Assembly: GCA_016930015.1 (NCBI GenBank)
Contig: JAFGHR010000113.1
Coordinates: forward strand, 1-64,000
DNA from: Anaerolineae bacterium
GTDB taxonomy: Bacteria > Chloroflexota > Anaerolineae > Aggregatilineales > Aggregatilineaceae
Length of the DNA: 64,000 nt
Reading direction: 5' to 3'
Position 1 is the first letter of the stretch, and each line of letters begins with the position of its first letter. Under the pieces are notes generated by a model that saw only the letters and a list, made by a program, of their open reading frames with translations, was not told the origin of the DNA and ran no database searches. Position numbers and translations under genes: made by a program. Shown here piece after piece: positions 17,220 through 26,597 of this stretch.

Positions 17220-19238
17220 TCACATGCTGAGATCAAGGTGCTCAGCAATGATCTCGGCCACATCTTTAACGGTCGGGCCGCCCGTGATGGTTTCATCCTG
17301 GCGGGCGTCTTCAAACATACGCATGCAGAAGGGGCACCCGACGGCCAGCGTGTCGGCTTGTGTGGCCTGGGCCTCAGCGAAACGTGTCAGGTTGACGCGT
17401 GAGGTGCCGTGTTCCTCTTCTTTCCAAAACTGCGCCCCCCCTGCGCCGCAGCAGAACGACGTGTGATGGTGGCGTTCCATCTCGACTACCGGCGCGCCGA
17501 CAACCTGCTCAATGACAAAACGCGCGGCATCATATTCGTTATTGTGCCGCCCCAGGTAACACGGATCATGGTACGTGATGCCGGTGCGCTTGCCCTTGTG
17601 GTGCACGTCCAGCCGCCCGGATTGCAGCAGTTCAGCGATAAATGTGGTGTGGTGTACGACCTCAAAATGGCCGCCAAACTGAGGATATTCTTTGGCCAGG
17701 GTATGGAAACAGTGCGGACACGCGACAAGAATACGCGGCGGGGCAATATCATTCAGCATGTCGATGTTGACCTGGGCCATTTCATAAAACAGGTATTCGT
17801 TTCCCGCCCGGCGAGCCGTATCACCGGTACAGCTTTCCCGATCGCCCAGCACCGCGAACGTAACACCCGCCGTCCGGAGAATCTGGACCAGGGCGCGCGT
17901 GGTTTGTTGGGCACGCGGTTCGAAGCTGCCAGCGCAGCCCACCCACAAGAGCACTTCGAAACTGTCGAGATCATCGACCGTGGGAACGTTTAACCCTTCT
18001 GCCCAGGCCATCCGGCTCTGGCCCACCTGCCAGGGGTTGCCCGTGTTCTCCATGCCACGAAAGGCGCCTTGAAGCTCAGTCGGAAACTCACCCTGGGTGA
18101 GCACCTGATCGCGCCGGATGTCGATGATATCAAACATCGGCTCATTGCCCACCGGGCAGATATCCACACAGGCGCCGCAGGTTGTACAGGCCCATACTGC
18201 CGACGGGGTAATCGCAAAATCCAGGAGTGTGTTCGGCGACTCGCTGCCAGATGCCAGCGTCGCCATATGGTCTTTGATCTCGTACCGCTTGTTGATCTCC
18301 AGGGCGGAGGGTGACAGGTCTTTGCCGGTGAGGTAGGCCGGGCATGCATCCTGGCAGCGGTTGCACATGATGCAGGCGAAGGCGTCAAATAGATGAGTCT
18401 GGTGAAGGTGTTCCAGGCGGGCGGCGCCGAACTGCTCGCGTTCCTCGTCCTCAAAATCGAGTGGATGCAGTGTCCCCAATGATGAACGTTCCGGGCGCGA
18501 AAAATAGTTGAGCGGCCCCATAAACAGGTGCATATGCTTGGTATATGGAAAGTAGGGAATGAACAGCGTGATCGATCCCAGCGCAATCCACCAGGCGATA
18601 TGCTCGCCGACTTCCAGCGCTTCGACTTTTATGCCGTCCCAAAGCTGGGCGACCAAACCGGCAAAAGGCTGCCACGTATCACCGTCTTGCAGCGCGATCC
18701 AGAACGTTTCACCCAGAAAACGCGCCCCAACGTGTACGAGGATGAACACGCCGACAATAAGCGAGTCGCGCCGTATCCCCTTGAGCGCTTTTGGATGTAG
18801 TTTGACGCCAGGATGAAATGTCAATTCAGGTGTTTTTACGAAAAAACGCCGCACCAAAAGGTAACTCATGCCGACCAGGATTAAAACGCTCAAAACATCA
18901 CCGATCAGGCGATACACACCGGCAACGATGCCTGTTCCCAAAAACTCAATATCAAAATAACCTTCTACCAGATCAGCCGCGTTAACCAGGACGTAGAACA
19001 AAAAACCCCACACGACGAAAGCGTGCATTATACTGGTGCTGAGTCGTGAGCGGAACACGGGGCGCTGTGTGATGGTGATCACCACCGCACGCCAGAGACG
19101 CTGCGGCAGGTTTTCCATGTAAAGTCGATCATCACCGCGTTGGATCACACCGGCAGCTAAGCGAAAATAGCGCTGTGCAAGCACCAACGATGTCGCGGCA
19201 AGCATAAAAAAGAAAACTTTTTCAGGAGATGTAAGCAT
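17220..19238 (-). CDS. Heterodisulfide reductase-like Fe-S membrane oxidoreductase
   Basis: A 672-aa protein joining a membrane b-type cytochrome-like domain (about 5-235, five to six helices, several histidines) to a soluble iron-sulfur part. Two [4Fe-4S] ferredoxin motifs are visible: C289-C292-C295-C299 (CIMCNRCQDACP) and C351-C354-C357-C361 (CTTCGACVDICP). Two cysteine-rich CCG domains follow (CPHCFHTLAKEY with WVGCAGSF, and CCGAGGAQFW with VGCPFCMRMF), as in HdrD, GlpC and related enzymes. It probably moves electrons between a quinone or thiol pool and a soluble donor. It occurs widely in anaerobes and in Chloroflexota near beta-oxidation genes; no such genes lie next to it here. It is followed by a terminator. 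Confidence 0.85.
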   Translation of the reverse strand: MLTSPEKVFFFMLAATSLVLAQRYFRLAAGVIQRGDDRLYMENLPQRLWRAVVITITQRPVFRSRLSTSIMHAFVVWGFLFYVLVNAADLVEGYFDIEFLGTGIVAGVYRLIGDVLSVLILVGMSYLLVRRFFVKTPELTFHPGVKLHPKALKGIRRDSLIVGVFILVHVGARFLGETFWIALQDGDTWQPFAGLVAQLWDGIKVEALEVGEHIAWWIALGSITLFIPYFPYTKHMHLFMGPLNYFSRPERSSLGTLHPLDFEDEEREQFGAARLEHLHQTHLFDAFACIMCNRCQDACPAYLTGKDLSPSALEINKRYEIKDHMATLASGSESPNTLLDFAITPSAVWACTTCGACVDICPVGNEPMFDIIDIRRDQVLTQGEFPTELQGAFRGMENTGNPWQVGQSRMAWAEGLNVPTVDDLDSFEVLLWVGCAGSFEPRAQQTTRALVQILRTAGVTFAVLGDRESCTGDTARRAGNEYLFYEMAQVNIDMLNDIAPPRILVACPHCFHTLAKEYPQFGGHFEVVHHTTFIAELLQSGRLDVHHKGKRTGITYHDPCYLGRHNNEYDAARFVIEQVVGAPVVEMERHHHTSFCCGAGGAQFWKEEEHGTSRVNLTRFAEAQATQADTLAVGCPFCMRMFEDARQDETITGGPTVKDVAEIIAEHLDLSM

Positions 19239-19350
19239 TTTCTTTCCTTACCCAATCATGAATAATCCAAGCCATCATACAATAGCTAACATACCAGGCA
19301 GGTATCGTTATGCTCGCCTGCTACCGTACAGGTTAGCCGGTTCTGACACG

Positions 19351-21078
19351 TTATTGATCGAGTTCGCCCAAAATGCGCTGTCGCAGCCGGGTTGACAGGT
19401 AGGTTTGCAGCCAGACCAGTATCTGTTCACGGATGGCTGGCGTAATGGAAATAGACAGGAGCTGTGCTTGTTCTGCCAGGGTGAGACAGGCACATAATCG
19501 GTCTTCCTGAGATGGTTCTTGCAGCGCTTTTTCGATGTACTGGCGTAATACACCTTCGGGGAAAGTGTCTACCAGTTCCATGATGGCTTCGTTTTCGTCG
19601 TGTACCAGGCTGTGCGTGATCTGGAGTAAAACCGATACCAGCATGGGCGCATTGATCAACATGCTGATGGGCAGCGACTGCCCAAGCAGTACAACCATGT
19701 CGGTGACAAGGTCCAGCAGATCTTCGATGTTTATGCCTGTTTCGGTGAGCAAACGTATCGGGATCAGGGCTTCGTCAGACGCGATCTCCCACATTTCACC
19801 TGTCGGTGGAACGAACACATTAACGAGGCTGGCAAATTCGGCAGCCAAGTCGAGCATTTTCTCAATGTCAATATGTGTGTCGTCGTCATAGTCGAGATCG
19901 CTCTCGAATTCTTCATCAAGGTCTGAACCAAGGTCAAGCTCAAACGCATCATCTATATCGCCTGCGTCATACCCTGGACGCTGTTCACTGAGTGTGATTT
20001 TGGGCCAGTTCTGTGGTGATCGAATCTTGGAACGCACCAGGTGATCAATCAGAATACGCACCGCGAAACCGCTCCCAAAAACTGTTAGCAAATACTGTGA
20101 ATCCGGGTTAAGCCAGGCCCACCAGCTTGCCTCTCGCCTTTCGAGTTTTGGCGCGGGCTTGTTTCCGAACAAATAGGCTCCAAGGCGTTGAACGGTGTTC
20201 ACCTGCCAGGGCCAGACACCCTGTTTGAGTACTTCGTCCCAGGGCTTGTCGGAGGAAACCGTGTCATCAAGCGACACAATACCATGTTCTGGTGACAACA
20301 CCAGGATATGAGAAAATGGCTGATCCTGGGCATCAATACAGGCTTGTTGGAAGGCATTATCACCGTAAAAATCACGTGGGAGCTGGGGTTGTGTCGCAAA
20401 TACTTCACTGGCCACGATCAGCGCGACACTTTCTTCGACTTGTTGGACACGCCGGTCGAACAGGAATTTTGCCGCCGGATCGATGGTTAGCTGGTAGATG
20501 TTCCAGCGGTGACGGCCTTTGCCACGGGTGATCATCCCGTTGGCTTGCCTGAAACTGGCCGTATACGTCTGGCGGTCGGGTTGTGACCAGGCAACATCAA
20601 GAACATCATCCGGGGATAAGCCAATCCGACTGGCAAGACCGCCATCCCAGAAAATCTGCCCTTCCTGGTCAAAGGCTAATCCTGTATTACCAAGACCGTG
20701 CAGGGTTGCCGCCATCCAAATTCGTTGGACGATTTGTTGTTTACTTTCGTGCGATCGTGTTTTTTCGATGACCCAGCGTATTTGCTCGCGAGTGGCGGGA
20801 CTGGCTGTTGCGCCGGTAGTTTTTAGCCAGGTGCGTGCTTCATGTTGCAGTGCGACAACCAATTCGGCGCGTTCGGTCTCAGTTAGTTCAAACCGGATAC
20901 TGCTTACCTTGAGCCACCCTGCGTTGAGGAGCATGCGTGCCCGGTCATCCGGTTGTTCGCGAACAGGTTCCTGTGCCCCTACTACGTGCACGATATCCTC
21001 CGGTGCCACAATCACGGGTTTGGGATGGCAGCGGATGGGATGATGAGAAAGCAGCTCGTCAAGGACAGTCTTGTTCAT
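19351..21078 (-). CDS. Uncharacterised protein with a DUF6884-like central segment
   Basis: A 575-aa soluble protein that I do not recognise as a whole. The central part (about 205-305) has a pattern seen in the DUF6884 family: RDFYGDNAFQQAC, then HILVLSPEHGIVSLDD, a DKPWDE acidic-aromatic stretch, and a closing WPWQVNTVQRLGAYLFG. The N-terminal 200 residues include a charged helical part and RGKGRHRWNIYQL. Residues about 370-410 form a strongly acidic, D/E-rich linker, and the C-terminal 170 residues are helical. DUF6884 members occur in phage, defence and tRNA/DNA-modification contexts, but none of those genes lies beside this one. An ATG with GAGGA upstream is used. The function is unknown and the domain match is by eye. 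Confidence 0.55.
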   Translation of the reverse strand: MNKTVLDELLSHHPIRCHPKPVIVAPEDIVHVVGAQEPVREQPDDRARMLLNAGWLKVSSIRFELTETERAELVVALQHEARTWLKTTGATASPATREQIRWVIEKTRSHESKQQIVQRIWMAATLHGLGNTGLAFDQEGQIFWDGGLASRIGLSPDDVLDVAWSQPDRQTYTASFRQANGMITRGKGRHRWNIYQLTIDPAAKFLFDRRVQQVEESVALIVASEVFATQPQLPRDFYGDNAFQQACIDAQDQPFSHILVLSPEHGIVSLDDTVSSDKPWDEVLKQGVWPWQVNTVQRLGAYLFGNKPAPKLERREASWWAWLNPDSQYLLTVFGSGFAVRILIDHLVRSKIRSPQNWPKITLSEQRPGYDAGDIDDAFELDLGSDLDEEFESDLDYDDDTHIDIEKMLDLAAEFASLVNVFVPPTGEMWEIASDEALIPIRLLTETGINIEDLLDLVTDMVVLLGQSLPISMLINAPMLVSVLLQITHSLVHDENEAIMELVDTFPEGVLRQYIEKALQEPSQEDRLCACLTLAEQAQLLSISITPAIREQILVWLQTYLSTRLRQRILGELDQ

Positions 21079-21369
21079 GTACGTCTTTGGTCCTCACAGG
21101 TAGGCATCAGGCTGGCTTGCGTTGAGCCGGTCCGGTTGCTGAGAGTAGCGTGATTGGTGCGAATGAACGCCATGTAAATTACAGCAGGTTTGCAGCCTCT
21201 AAACACGTGATGGCTGGTGTCGACTCGCCTCAAGCGAAGTGTACACGATTTTGGAAAATGTGAGTATTGTCCAGCCCGGTTAAGCCGGATTACGAGTTAT
21301 AATCGTGAAAAGTTCGTACTGTCGATGGTATATTCTCAACGAGTTGAGGAGAGAGCTTGTTCACTGTTT

Positions 21370-23061
21370 ATGACCGAGCGACTGAGTCACTACGTTCAAC
21401 GCAGTTTTACCGCTGATCTCATTGCCGGCTTAACGGGCGCCACAGCCGGGGTGCCGCAAGCGATGGCATTCGCCATACTGGCTGGAATCGACCCATTTTA
21501 CGGGCTGTATACCGCCATTGTGTCAACCATTGTTTCAGGTTTGTGTGGGCGTGCATCGCTTCTTACCACCGGCCCCACTAATGCGTTGGCGGTTGTGGTT
21601 GGCAGCACGCTTGCACCGTTTACGGGTTCCGATGACCTGCTGGCGCGCCTGGTTACCCTGACTGTGCTTGTGGGTGTGATACAACTGCTGATGGGGCTGC
21701 TGCGCCTGGGTGAATTGACACGTTATGTGTCGGTTGCCGTGATGACCGGGTTTGTGACGGGCGCTGCCTCATTGGTGATCTTGGGCCAGATCGGAAGCCT
21801 GACCGGCGTGAGCACCGGCAGTTACAGCCGCGCCGTTTTGCGGGTGGCGAATCTCATTTCTCACTTCGATCAATTTCATTGGCGCACGTTTTTAATTGGG
21901 GCAGCAACCATCGGGATCATTGTGTGGCTGCACCAGACGCGGTACACGACCTTTGCGACGCTGGCGGCGATTGTAGTAACCGGCGCGGCTGTGGCGGTCC
22001 TGGGTTGGGATACACAGGGCGTCGGTATTGTAAGCACACTCTCCGAAATCCCTGATCACCTGCCTGCGTTTACTTTACCTGAGGTATCGTACATTGATGA
22101 TATGCTCACTGCCGCGCTGGCGATCGCGGTGTTGGGGTTGGTGCAAACCGCGGCCTTGTCTCAGGAAATAGAAGAACCCAACGAGCAGGTTGCACATGCG
22201 TCCACTACAAACAATGCATCGCGTGAATTTATTGGACAGGGGTTGGGCAATATCGCGGGGGCATTTTTCCAGTCTATGCCAGCGGGCGGATCATTGTCGC
22301 GGACAGCGATCAACATCATCGCCGGGGCACACACGCGGTTGGCTAACGTGTGGGCCGGTGTTTTTGTGGCGTTGATCATGCTGCTGTTTAGCGGTTTGGC
22401 CGAACATGTCGTATTGGCCTCACTGGCCGGTCATCTTATTGTGGCCGCCGCCATGTTGATCGACCTCGATCAAATCCGGCTGGTTTGGGCCGCAAGCTGG
22501 ACCGGACGGGCGGCGATGATGGCTACGTTTATTTCAACATGGGTCTTGCCGCTAGAGTACAGCGTATATATTGGTGTGGTATTGTCGCTGGCCCTCTATT
22601 TATACCAGTCCAGTCGTATCCAGCTTATGCAGCTAGAACCGCTTGGCGACAATACGTTCCGTGAAATAGCCATGGGCGATACGCTGCCGGATAACGGCCC
22701 CGTCATTTTATCCATTCATGGCCATCTGTATTTTGCCGCGATGCATGACTTGCTCGAAAAGTTGCCCAAGCCTGACGATAGTAATCACCCCGTGGTTATC
22801 CTGCGTTTGCGAGGCGATGAAATGCTGGCCGGTACAGGAACCAAGCTCCTGGTGTCCTATGCTGAGCAGCTTCGTGCCCAGGACGGCAAGTTGATCTTGT
22901 GTGGAGTCGGTGCCCAGGTCATGGATACACTCGTGCGGACGAACTCGATTCACGACATCGGCGAGGAAAATATCTTTCCCGCTGGTAAGGTGTTACTTAC
23001 CTCGACCCAGAAAGCGCTGGATTATGCGCATGATTGGTTGGACGAGCAGACAGATTTGTGA
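21370..23061 (+). CDS. SulP-family inorganic anion transporter with STAS domain
   Basis: SulP/SLC26-type permease, about 563 aa: some 10-12 membrane segments from about residue 18. Family features include TADLIAGLTGATAGVPQAMA near the N-terminus and GNIAGAFFQSMPAGGSLSRTA near 300. A C-terminal cytoplasmic STAS domain (about 430-550) contains PVILSIHGHLYFAAMHDLLE and VILRLRG. Sulfate, bicarbonate or another anion could be the substrate. The start is uncertain: the ATG at 21370 begins the family-like sequence, but the best purine-rich site (GAGGAGAG) lies about 22 bases upstream; an in-frame ATG at 21325 is the alternative. No carbonic anhydrase or sulfate gene is adjacent. Transcribed convergently with the ABC-F gene. 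Confidence 0.85.
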   Translation: MTERLSHYVQRSFTADLIAGLTGATAGVPQAMAFAILAGIDPFYGLYTAIVSTIVSGLCGRASLLTTGPTNALAVVVGSTLAPFTGSDDLLARLVTLTVLVGVIQLLMGLLRLGELTRYVSVAVMTGFVTGAASLVILGQIGSLTGVSTGSYSRAVLRVANLISHFDQFHWRTFLIGAATIGIIVWLHQTRYTTFATLAAIVVTGAAVAVLGWDTQGVGIVSTLSEIPDHLPAFTLPEVSYIDDMLTAALAIAVLGLVQTAALSQEIEEPNEQVAHASTTNNASREFIGQGLGNIAGAFFQSMPAGGSLSRTAINIIAGAHTRLANVWAGVFVALIMLLFSGLAEHVVLASLAGHLIVAAAMLIDLDQIRLVWAASWTGRAAMMATFISTWVLPLEYSVYIGVVLSLALYLYQSSRIQLMQLEPLGDNTFREIAMGDTLPDNGPVILSIHGHLYFAAMHDLLEKLPKPDDSNHPVVILRLRGDEMLAGTGTKLLVSYAEQLRAQDGKLILCGVGAQVMDTLVRTNSIHDIGEENIFPAGKVLLTSTQKALDYAHDWLDEQTDL

Positions 23062-23124
23062 CCCTGGTGTGTTTGGGTGCCGGGTATCCGGTCTGCTCGC
23101 CTCGTGATACTGGATCGAGAACAA

Positions 23125-24774
23125 TCAGACGGTTGGTTTCATGGCAATCAGATAATCCGTATAACCTCCCGTAAAACTGGTGAACGTGCCGTCTTGTAAC
23201 TCCACAACCCGATCGACCACCTGATCCAAAAAGTAACGATCATGCGAGATGACAAGCAGCGCACCTTCGAAGTCTTCCAGGGCATGTTCCAGCACTTCCA
23301 TCGACGGGATATCCAGGTTATTGGTCGGCTCGTCGAGCAGCAGCAGATTAGGCTGTTGCAGCATCAGGCAGGCGAGTTGAAGGCGGCTGCGTTCACCACC
23401 GCTTAGCGTGTGAATGGGCTGGCGCGTCTGGTCATATGTGAACAACATCTTAAGCAAAAACGCTACGGCATCACTTTCGCTTTTAGGCGCGACGCCGCGA
23501 ATCAACTGCAATGGCGAGCGGTCGGCCCACTCATCCAGGGTTTGATGCTCCTGCGCATAGTAGCCGATACGGCTGCTCGGCCCCACGATGATTTCACCGT
23601 CCAATGGCTCCAATTCGTTCAGGATCAGGCGGAACAGCACGGATTTACCCGCGCCGTTAGGGCCGATCAACCCCACGCGTTCGCCATGCCGGATCAAGAG
23701 ATTGAGATCGATAAACAGCCAGTCGTTTTCAAATGCCATCGACAGGTTATTGATCTCCAGCGCTTTGGTGCTGCCGCGCCACCCGTTGAGCTGTAGGTCC
23801 ATTTGGCGGCGTTCGGTTACCCGTTCGATGATCTCACCGTTGGTTTCCATCCGGTCGAGCATTTTGCGGCGGCTGCGCGCCTGGCGGATATGCCGCTCGT
23901 TGACAACGATGCTCGCCCACTGCTCAAACCGTTTGATAGCGGCTTCGATGTGGGCGATCTCTTTTTGCTGGGCGTTATACTGCTGCTGCTGGCGCAGCCG
24001 CCGGAGTTCGCGCTCGGTGGCGTAGGCGCTGAAATTGCCCTGGTACACGGTCAGCGTGCCGTTTTCCAGTTCAGCGATCTGTGTGGCCACATCATCAAGC
24101 AGATAACGATCGTGTGATACGATGACCACCGCACCTTGATAGTCCCGCAGCAAACGTTCCAGGCGGCGTTTTCCGGCCAGGTCAAGATGGTTGTCAGGCT
24201 CATCCAACAACAGCACATCCGAGTTTTCGACCACCAGGTGTGCAAGCACGATCAGCTTTTTCTGGCCGCCGCTCAGCGATTCTGTCGGCAGGTCGAAATC
24301 ATCCGGTGCGAATCCGAGCTGGATCAAGGTTTCGCGCACAGTATTAGCGTGGCCGGGTCCTCCCAGTTGTTCGTATGTTTCCAGGGCGCGTTCCTGGCGT
24401 TCGAGCATACGCGTAAGCTTGCCTGGGTTGTTGTATACGGCGGGATCGGCGAGATGGTTTTCGATACGGTTAAGCTCGGCCTCGACCTGTTCGAGCGCTG
24501 GCGGCAGTACCATTGCTTCCTCGATCACGGTGCGATTGGGTACAAGCTGGATATCCTGTGGCAAATAGCCAATGCTGATATCACGCGCCCGGACGATATA
24601 CCCGGTTTCGGTCTGGACGTCGCCGGTGATCAGTTTGAGCAGGCTCGATTTGCCTGAGCCATTGGGTCCAACAAGCCCAATCCGGTCACGATGACCGATG
24701 GCCCAGCTTAAGTCACGAAAGATCACGCGCCCGGCAAAATTAACGGTAACATGGTCGAGTTGTAAAACGTGCAT
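23125..24774 (-). CDS. ABC-F family ATPase (ribosome-associated, possible antibiotic resistance type)
   Basis: Two ABC ATPase domains in one 549-aa chain with no membrane segments: Walker A GPNGSGKS (36-43) and GPNGAGKS in the second half, signatures LSGGQKKL and LSGGERSRLQLACL, Walker B DVLLLDEP and NLLLLDEP. A charged helical linker (about 235-305, rich in Q, R, E) is the P-site tRNA-interaction motif region of ABC-F proteins. They bind the ribosomal E site and either regulate translation or protect against antibiotics. The ATG at 24774 is supported by AGGGG six bases upstream. What points to the resistance type is the leader (24803-24957), with a short peptide ORF and terminator/antiterminator pairings. 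The exact ABC-F subfamily cannot be assigned by eye. Confidence 0.88.
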   Translation of the reverse strand: MHVLQLDHVTVNFAGRVIFRDLSWAIGHRDRIGLVGPNGSGKSSLLKLITGDVQTETGYIVRARDISIGYLPQDIQLVPNRTVIEEAMVLPPALEQVEAELNRIENHLADPAVYNNPGKLTRMLERQERALETYEQLGGPGHANTVRETLIQLGFAPDDFDLPTESLSGGQKKLIVLAHLVVENSDVLLLDEPDNHLDLAGKRRLERLLRDYQGAVVIVSHDRYLLDDVATQIAELENGTLTVYQGNFSAYATERELRRLRQQQQYNAQQKEIAHIEAAIKRFEQWASIVVNERHIRQARSRRKMLDRMETNGEIIERVTERRQMDLQLNGWRGSTKALEINNLSMAFENDWLFIDLNLLIRHGERVGLIGPNGAGKSVLFRLILNELEPLDGEIIVGPSSRIGYYAQEHQTLDEWADRSPLQLIRGVAPKSESDAVAFLLKMLFTYDQTRQPIHTLSGGERSRLQLACLMLQQPNLLLLDEPTNNLDIPSMEVLEHALEDFEGALLVISHDRYFLDQVVDRVVELQDGTFTSFTGGYTDYLIAMKPTV

Positions 24775-24802
24775 GGTTGTCCCCTGACTTGTATTGTGAA
24801 TC

Positions 24803-24835
24803 AAAAAACGACTCCAGGTGGTGCGCCTGGGGCCG
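24803..24835 (-). terminator. Leader terminator (attenuator) of the ABC-F gene
   Basis: On the minus strand a 10-bp stem with one mismatch (CGGCCCCAGG, 24835-24826, with CCTGGAGTCG, 24818-24809) and a 7-nt loop is followed by six U (24808-24803). It ends only about 28 bases before the ABC-F start codon, so it acts on that gene's own transcript rather than on an upstream gene. Confidence 0.75.
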
Positions 24836-24901
24836 TTTCGGTTACGGAATGTTATTGAGCGTATTACACGTCCGGTAGGCGCACTTAACTAAGGAGCGCC
24901 C
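24821..24901 (-). promoter_or_regulatory. Alternative pairing segments of the ABC-F leader (antiterminator)
   Basis: Three segments can pair in mutually exclusive ways on the minus-strand RNA. Segment 1, GGGCGC (24901-24896), lies in the last codons of the leader peptide. Segment 2, GTGCGCCT (24884-24877), follows its stop codon. Segment 3, AGGCGCAC (24828-24821), overlaps the 5' arm and loop of the terminator. Pairing 1:2 (6 bp with one G-U) leaves segment 3 free to form the terminator; pairing 2:3 (8 bp, perfect) blocks it. A ribosome stalled on the peptide would cover segment 1 and favour 2:3, that is, read-through. Confidence 0.6.
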
Positions 24902-24957
24902 GCACCAGACGAAATCAGGCAAAGTGATAGAACCGAGAATACGCTATAGTAAATCAT
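24889..24957 (-). CDS. Putative 22-aa leader peptide of the ABC-F gene
   Basis: A short reading frame on the minus strand starts with ATG at 24957 and stops with TAG at 24891-24889. It begins MIYYSVFSVL and ends ISSGAGAP. There is no clear ribosome-binding site, but TACAAT (24969-24964) lies seven bases before the ATG and could be a -10 element, so the peptide may be translated from a leaderless transcript. Its end and stop codon fall exactly where a stalled ribosome would mask the first arm of the alternative structure (24896-24901). No other evidence of translation exists; a chance ORF of this length is possible. Confidence 0.5.
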   Translation of the reverse strand: MIYYSVFSVLSLCLISSGAGAP

Positions 24958-25013
24958 GCGGTCATTGTATCAGGCAAATGCCTGTCTGCCTAGCATCAGA
25001 TTTCCCGTTTGCG

Positions 25014-26552
25014 CTACTGGGCGACTAACTGCCCCTGATTCATCCACCCGATCATGCCCATACAATCCACTTCATACCAATTCATCACGCCGTCGCTGCC
25101 TGCGTTGAGAATAGTTACCGGCATGTTGCCGAAACACATCGCGTCGGCGATCGACGTGGTAGTTGGATAATTGTAGATCGGGCTTTGGAATGGTGCGGCT
25201 GGCAGCGTGACCGATTCGCCCTCGGCAAAAAATGGCTCGATCGGGTCGTCCAGGGCTGCCGCCGGGTCCAGCACGTCGAGCGGCACTTCGCCCACGCCCA
25301 GGAACGCCCGCCATTCGTTTTCAAGCTCCAAAAACGTCATGCCGGTCACGGTTTCAAGCGCCTGTTCCAGTGGAATAGCCCGCGCCATTTCGTTGACAAT
25401 GCCCAGATAGGTGTCCATACCGCCATGTTCGGCTACGAGCCAGCGCATAAACGACGCACCCATATCATACATCAGGTGTGTACAGCCGTCTTCGGCTACG
25501 GTGAACGGTCCGCCGCCGGGGCCATCACCCTGAAAGCTGGGCAAATCACCATCGCGCATTTTGGCCAGCGTGCGCAGCCGGTCATGAACCGGGTATTCCT
25601 CGAATGTTTCGAAGAAAGTCGCCTGGCCTTCAAGCCACCAGCCCGGACCCGCTACACCGATTTCCTGTTGGTACAGGTGGGCGACTTCATGCGTGGTTGT
25701 TGAGGCGGCCTGATTCATCTGGAATTCAACAGTGGGATCGGTCGGATTCCAGATGCAGTCCGCGCGTATGGATGCGGGTTCAAGCGTGCGTACGCGCTGA
25801 ATGGTGCTGCCCGCTTGAGCGATGATCGTGCCGGTATGGCCGAATTCGGTGTCATCGACCGTTTCGTCGCCTTTGTACTCGTTCCAGTCTCCGCCCGGCG
25901 GAAAAATGACGGATAGTGGGCGATAGGGCAGCACCATACCAAACCCGTCCTGGTATTTCTGGCGGTTGCCCGCCATCGCGTCGAGAACGTATTGGCCCAG
26001 TTCCTCCGGCATACCGTACCAGTAAACGAGCACATCCTCATTTTCGGCGCGATACCATTCACGCGTTGCATCGTAATAAATGGCGTGTTCGGGCTGGCTG
26101 TCAACGCCCTGATCGTCCGTCGTGCGGACGCCCCAGTAAGCATCAACTTCGTGCCAGGGGGGCAGTCCCCGCGCGTCATACGGAACAGCGATCCACTCGC
26201 CGGGGTTGTCACCTAACTCAGCATTTACACGGCCACGCTTGCCGGTTGAGAACGTGTAAAACAAAACGACCTGCCGGACACTCACGCCGTCAGGCGGGGT
26301 GATGGTGACCTTGAACTCCATGCCGCCGGGATACCGTGAGCGGTAGGTGAAGTTGGTAAACGCGAATCCCTCGACGGTCTGATCCGCATAGGTTTGCGGG
26401 GCATCCTCGCCGCCGACAACGGTAACCGTGTAGCCGTCGTCGTCCTGCGCGCGGACCGGGTCAGCAGGTCGCGCACCGGGCACAACGCCGCTGAAGACCA
26501 ACACGACAGCGAGGGCAACACCTAAAAATGATCGTCTTGTGACGGGCATCAT
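25014..26552 (-). CDS. Secreted gluzincin-like metallopeptidase with C-terminal SH3-type domain
   Basis: A 512-aa exported protein. The N-terminus has a twin-arginine-like TRRSFLG followed by a hydrophobic stretch ending near AQD. After an Ig-like region with ITPPDGVSVRQVVLFY comes a peptidase MA-like domain with the zinc motif HEVAH (H288, E289, H292) and a downstream glutamate in GWWLEGQATFFE (E308), the usual HExxH...E gluzincin set. The last roughly 60 residues form a bacterial SH3-like repeat (VTILNAGSDGVMNWYEV, then GWMNQGQLV). The start at 26552 is favoured because AGGAG lies about ten bases upstream. It might hydrolyse peptides at the cell surface; the substrate is unknown. It directly follows the ABC exporter genes on the same strand, with about 45 bases between. 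Confidence 0.75.
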   Translation of the reverse strand: MMPVTRRSFLGVALAVVLVFSGVVPGARPADPVRAQDDDGYTVTVVGGEDAPQTYADQTVEGFAFTNFTYRSRYPGGMEFKVTITPPDGVSVRQVVLFYTFSTGKRGRVNAELGDNPGEWIAVPYDARGLPPWHEVDAYWGVRTTDDQGVDSQPEHAIYYDATREWYRAENEDVLVYWYGMPEELGQYVLDAMAGNRQKYQDGFGMVLPYRPLSVIFPPGGDWNEYKGDETVDDTEFGHTGTIIAQAGSTIQRVRTLEPASIRADCIWNPTDPTVEFQMNQAASTTTHEVAHLYQQEIGVAGPGWWLEGQATFFETFEEYPVHDRLRTLAKMRDGDLPSFQGDGPGGGPFTVAEDGCTHLMYDMGASFMRWLVAEHGGMDTYLGIVNEMARAIPLEQALETVTGMTFLELENEWRAFLGVGEVPLDVLDPAAALDDPIEPFFAEGESVTLPAAPFQSPIYNYPTTTSIADAMCFGNMPVTILNAGSDGVMNWYEVDCMGMIGWMNQGQLVAQ

Positions 26553-26597
26553 GAAGCGCTTTCTCCTGAAGTTGTTGGACGGTGTCAATGCCCCCTA

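Noticed and set aside
23062-23124. CCGG-GTAT-CCGG motif between the SulP and ABC-F genes
   Set aside because: Four-base self-complementary arms only and no U tract; not enough for a terminator or operator call.
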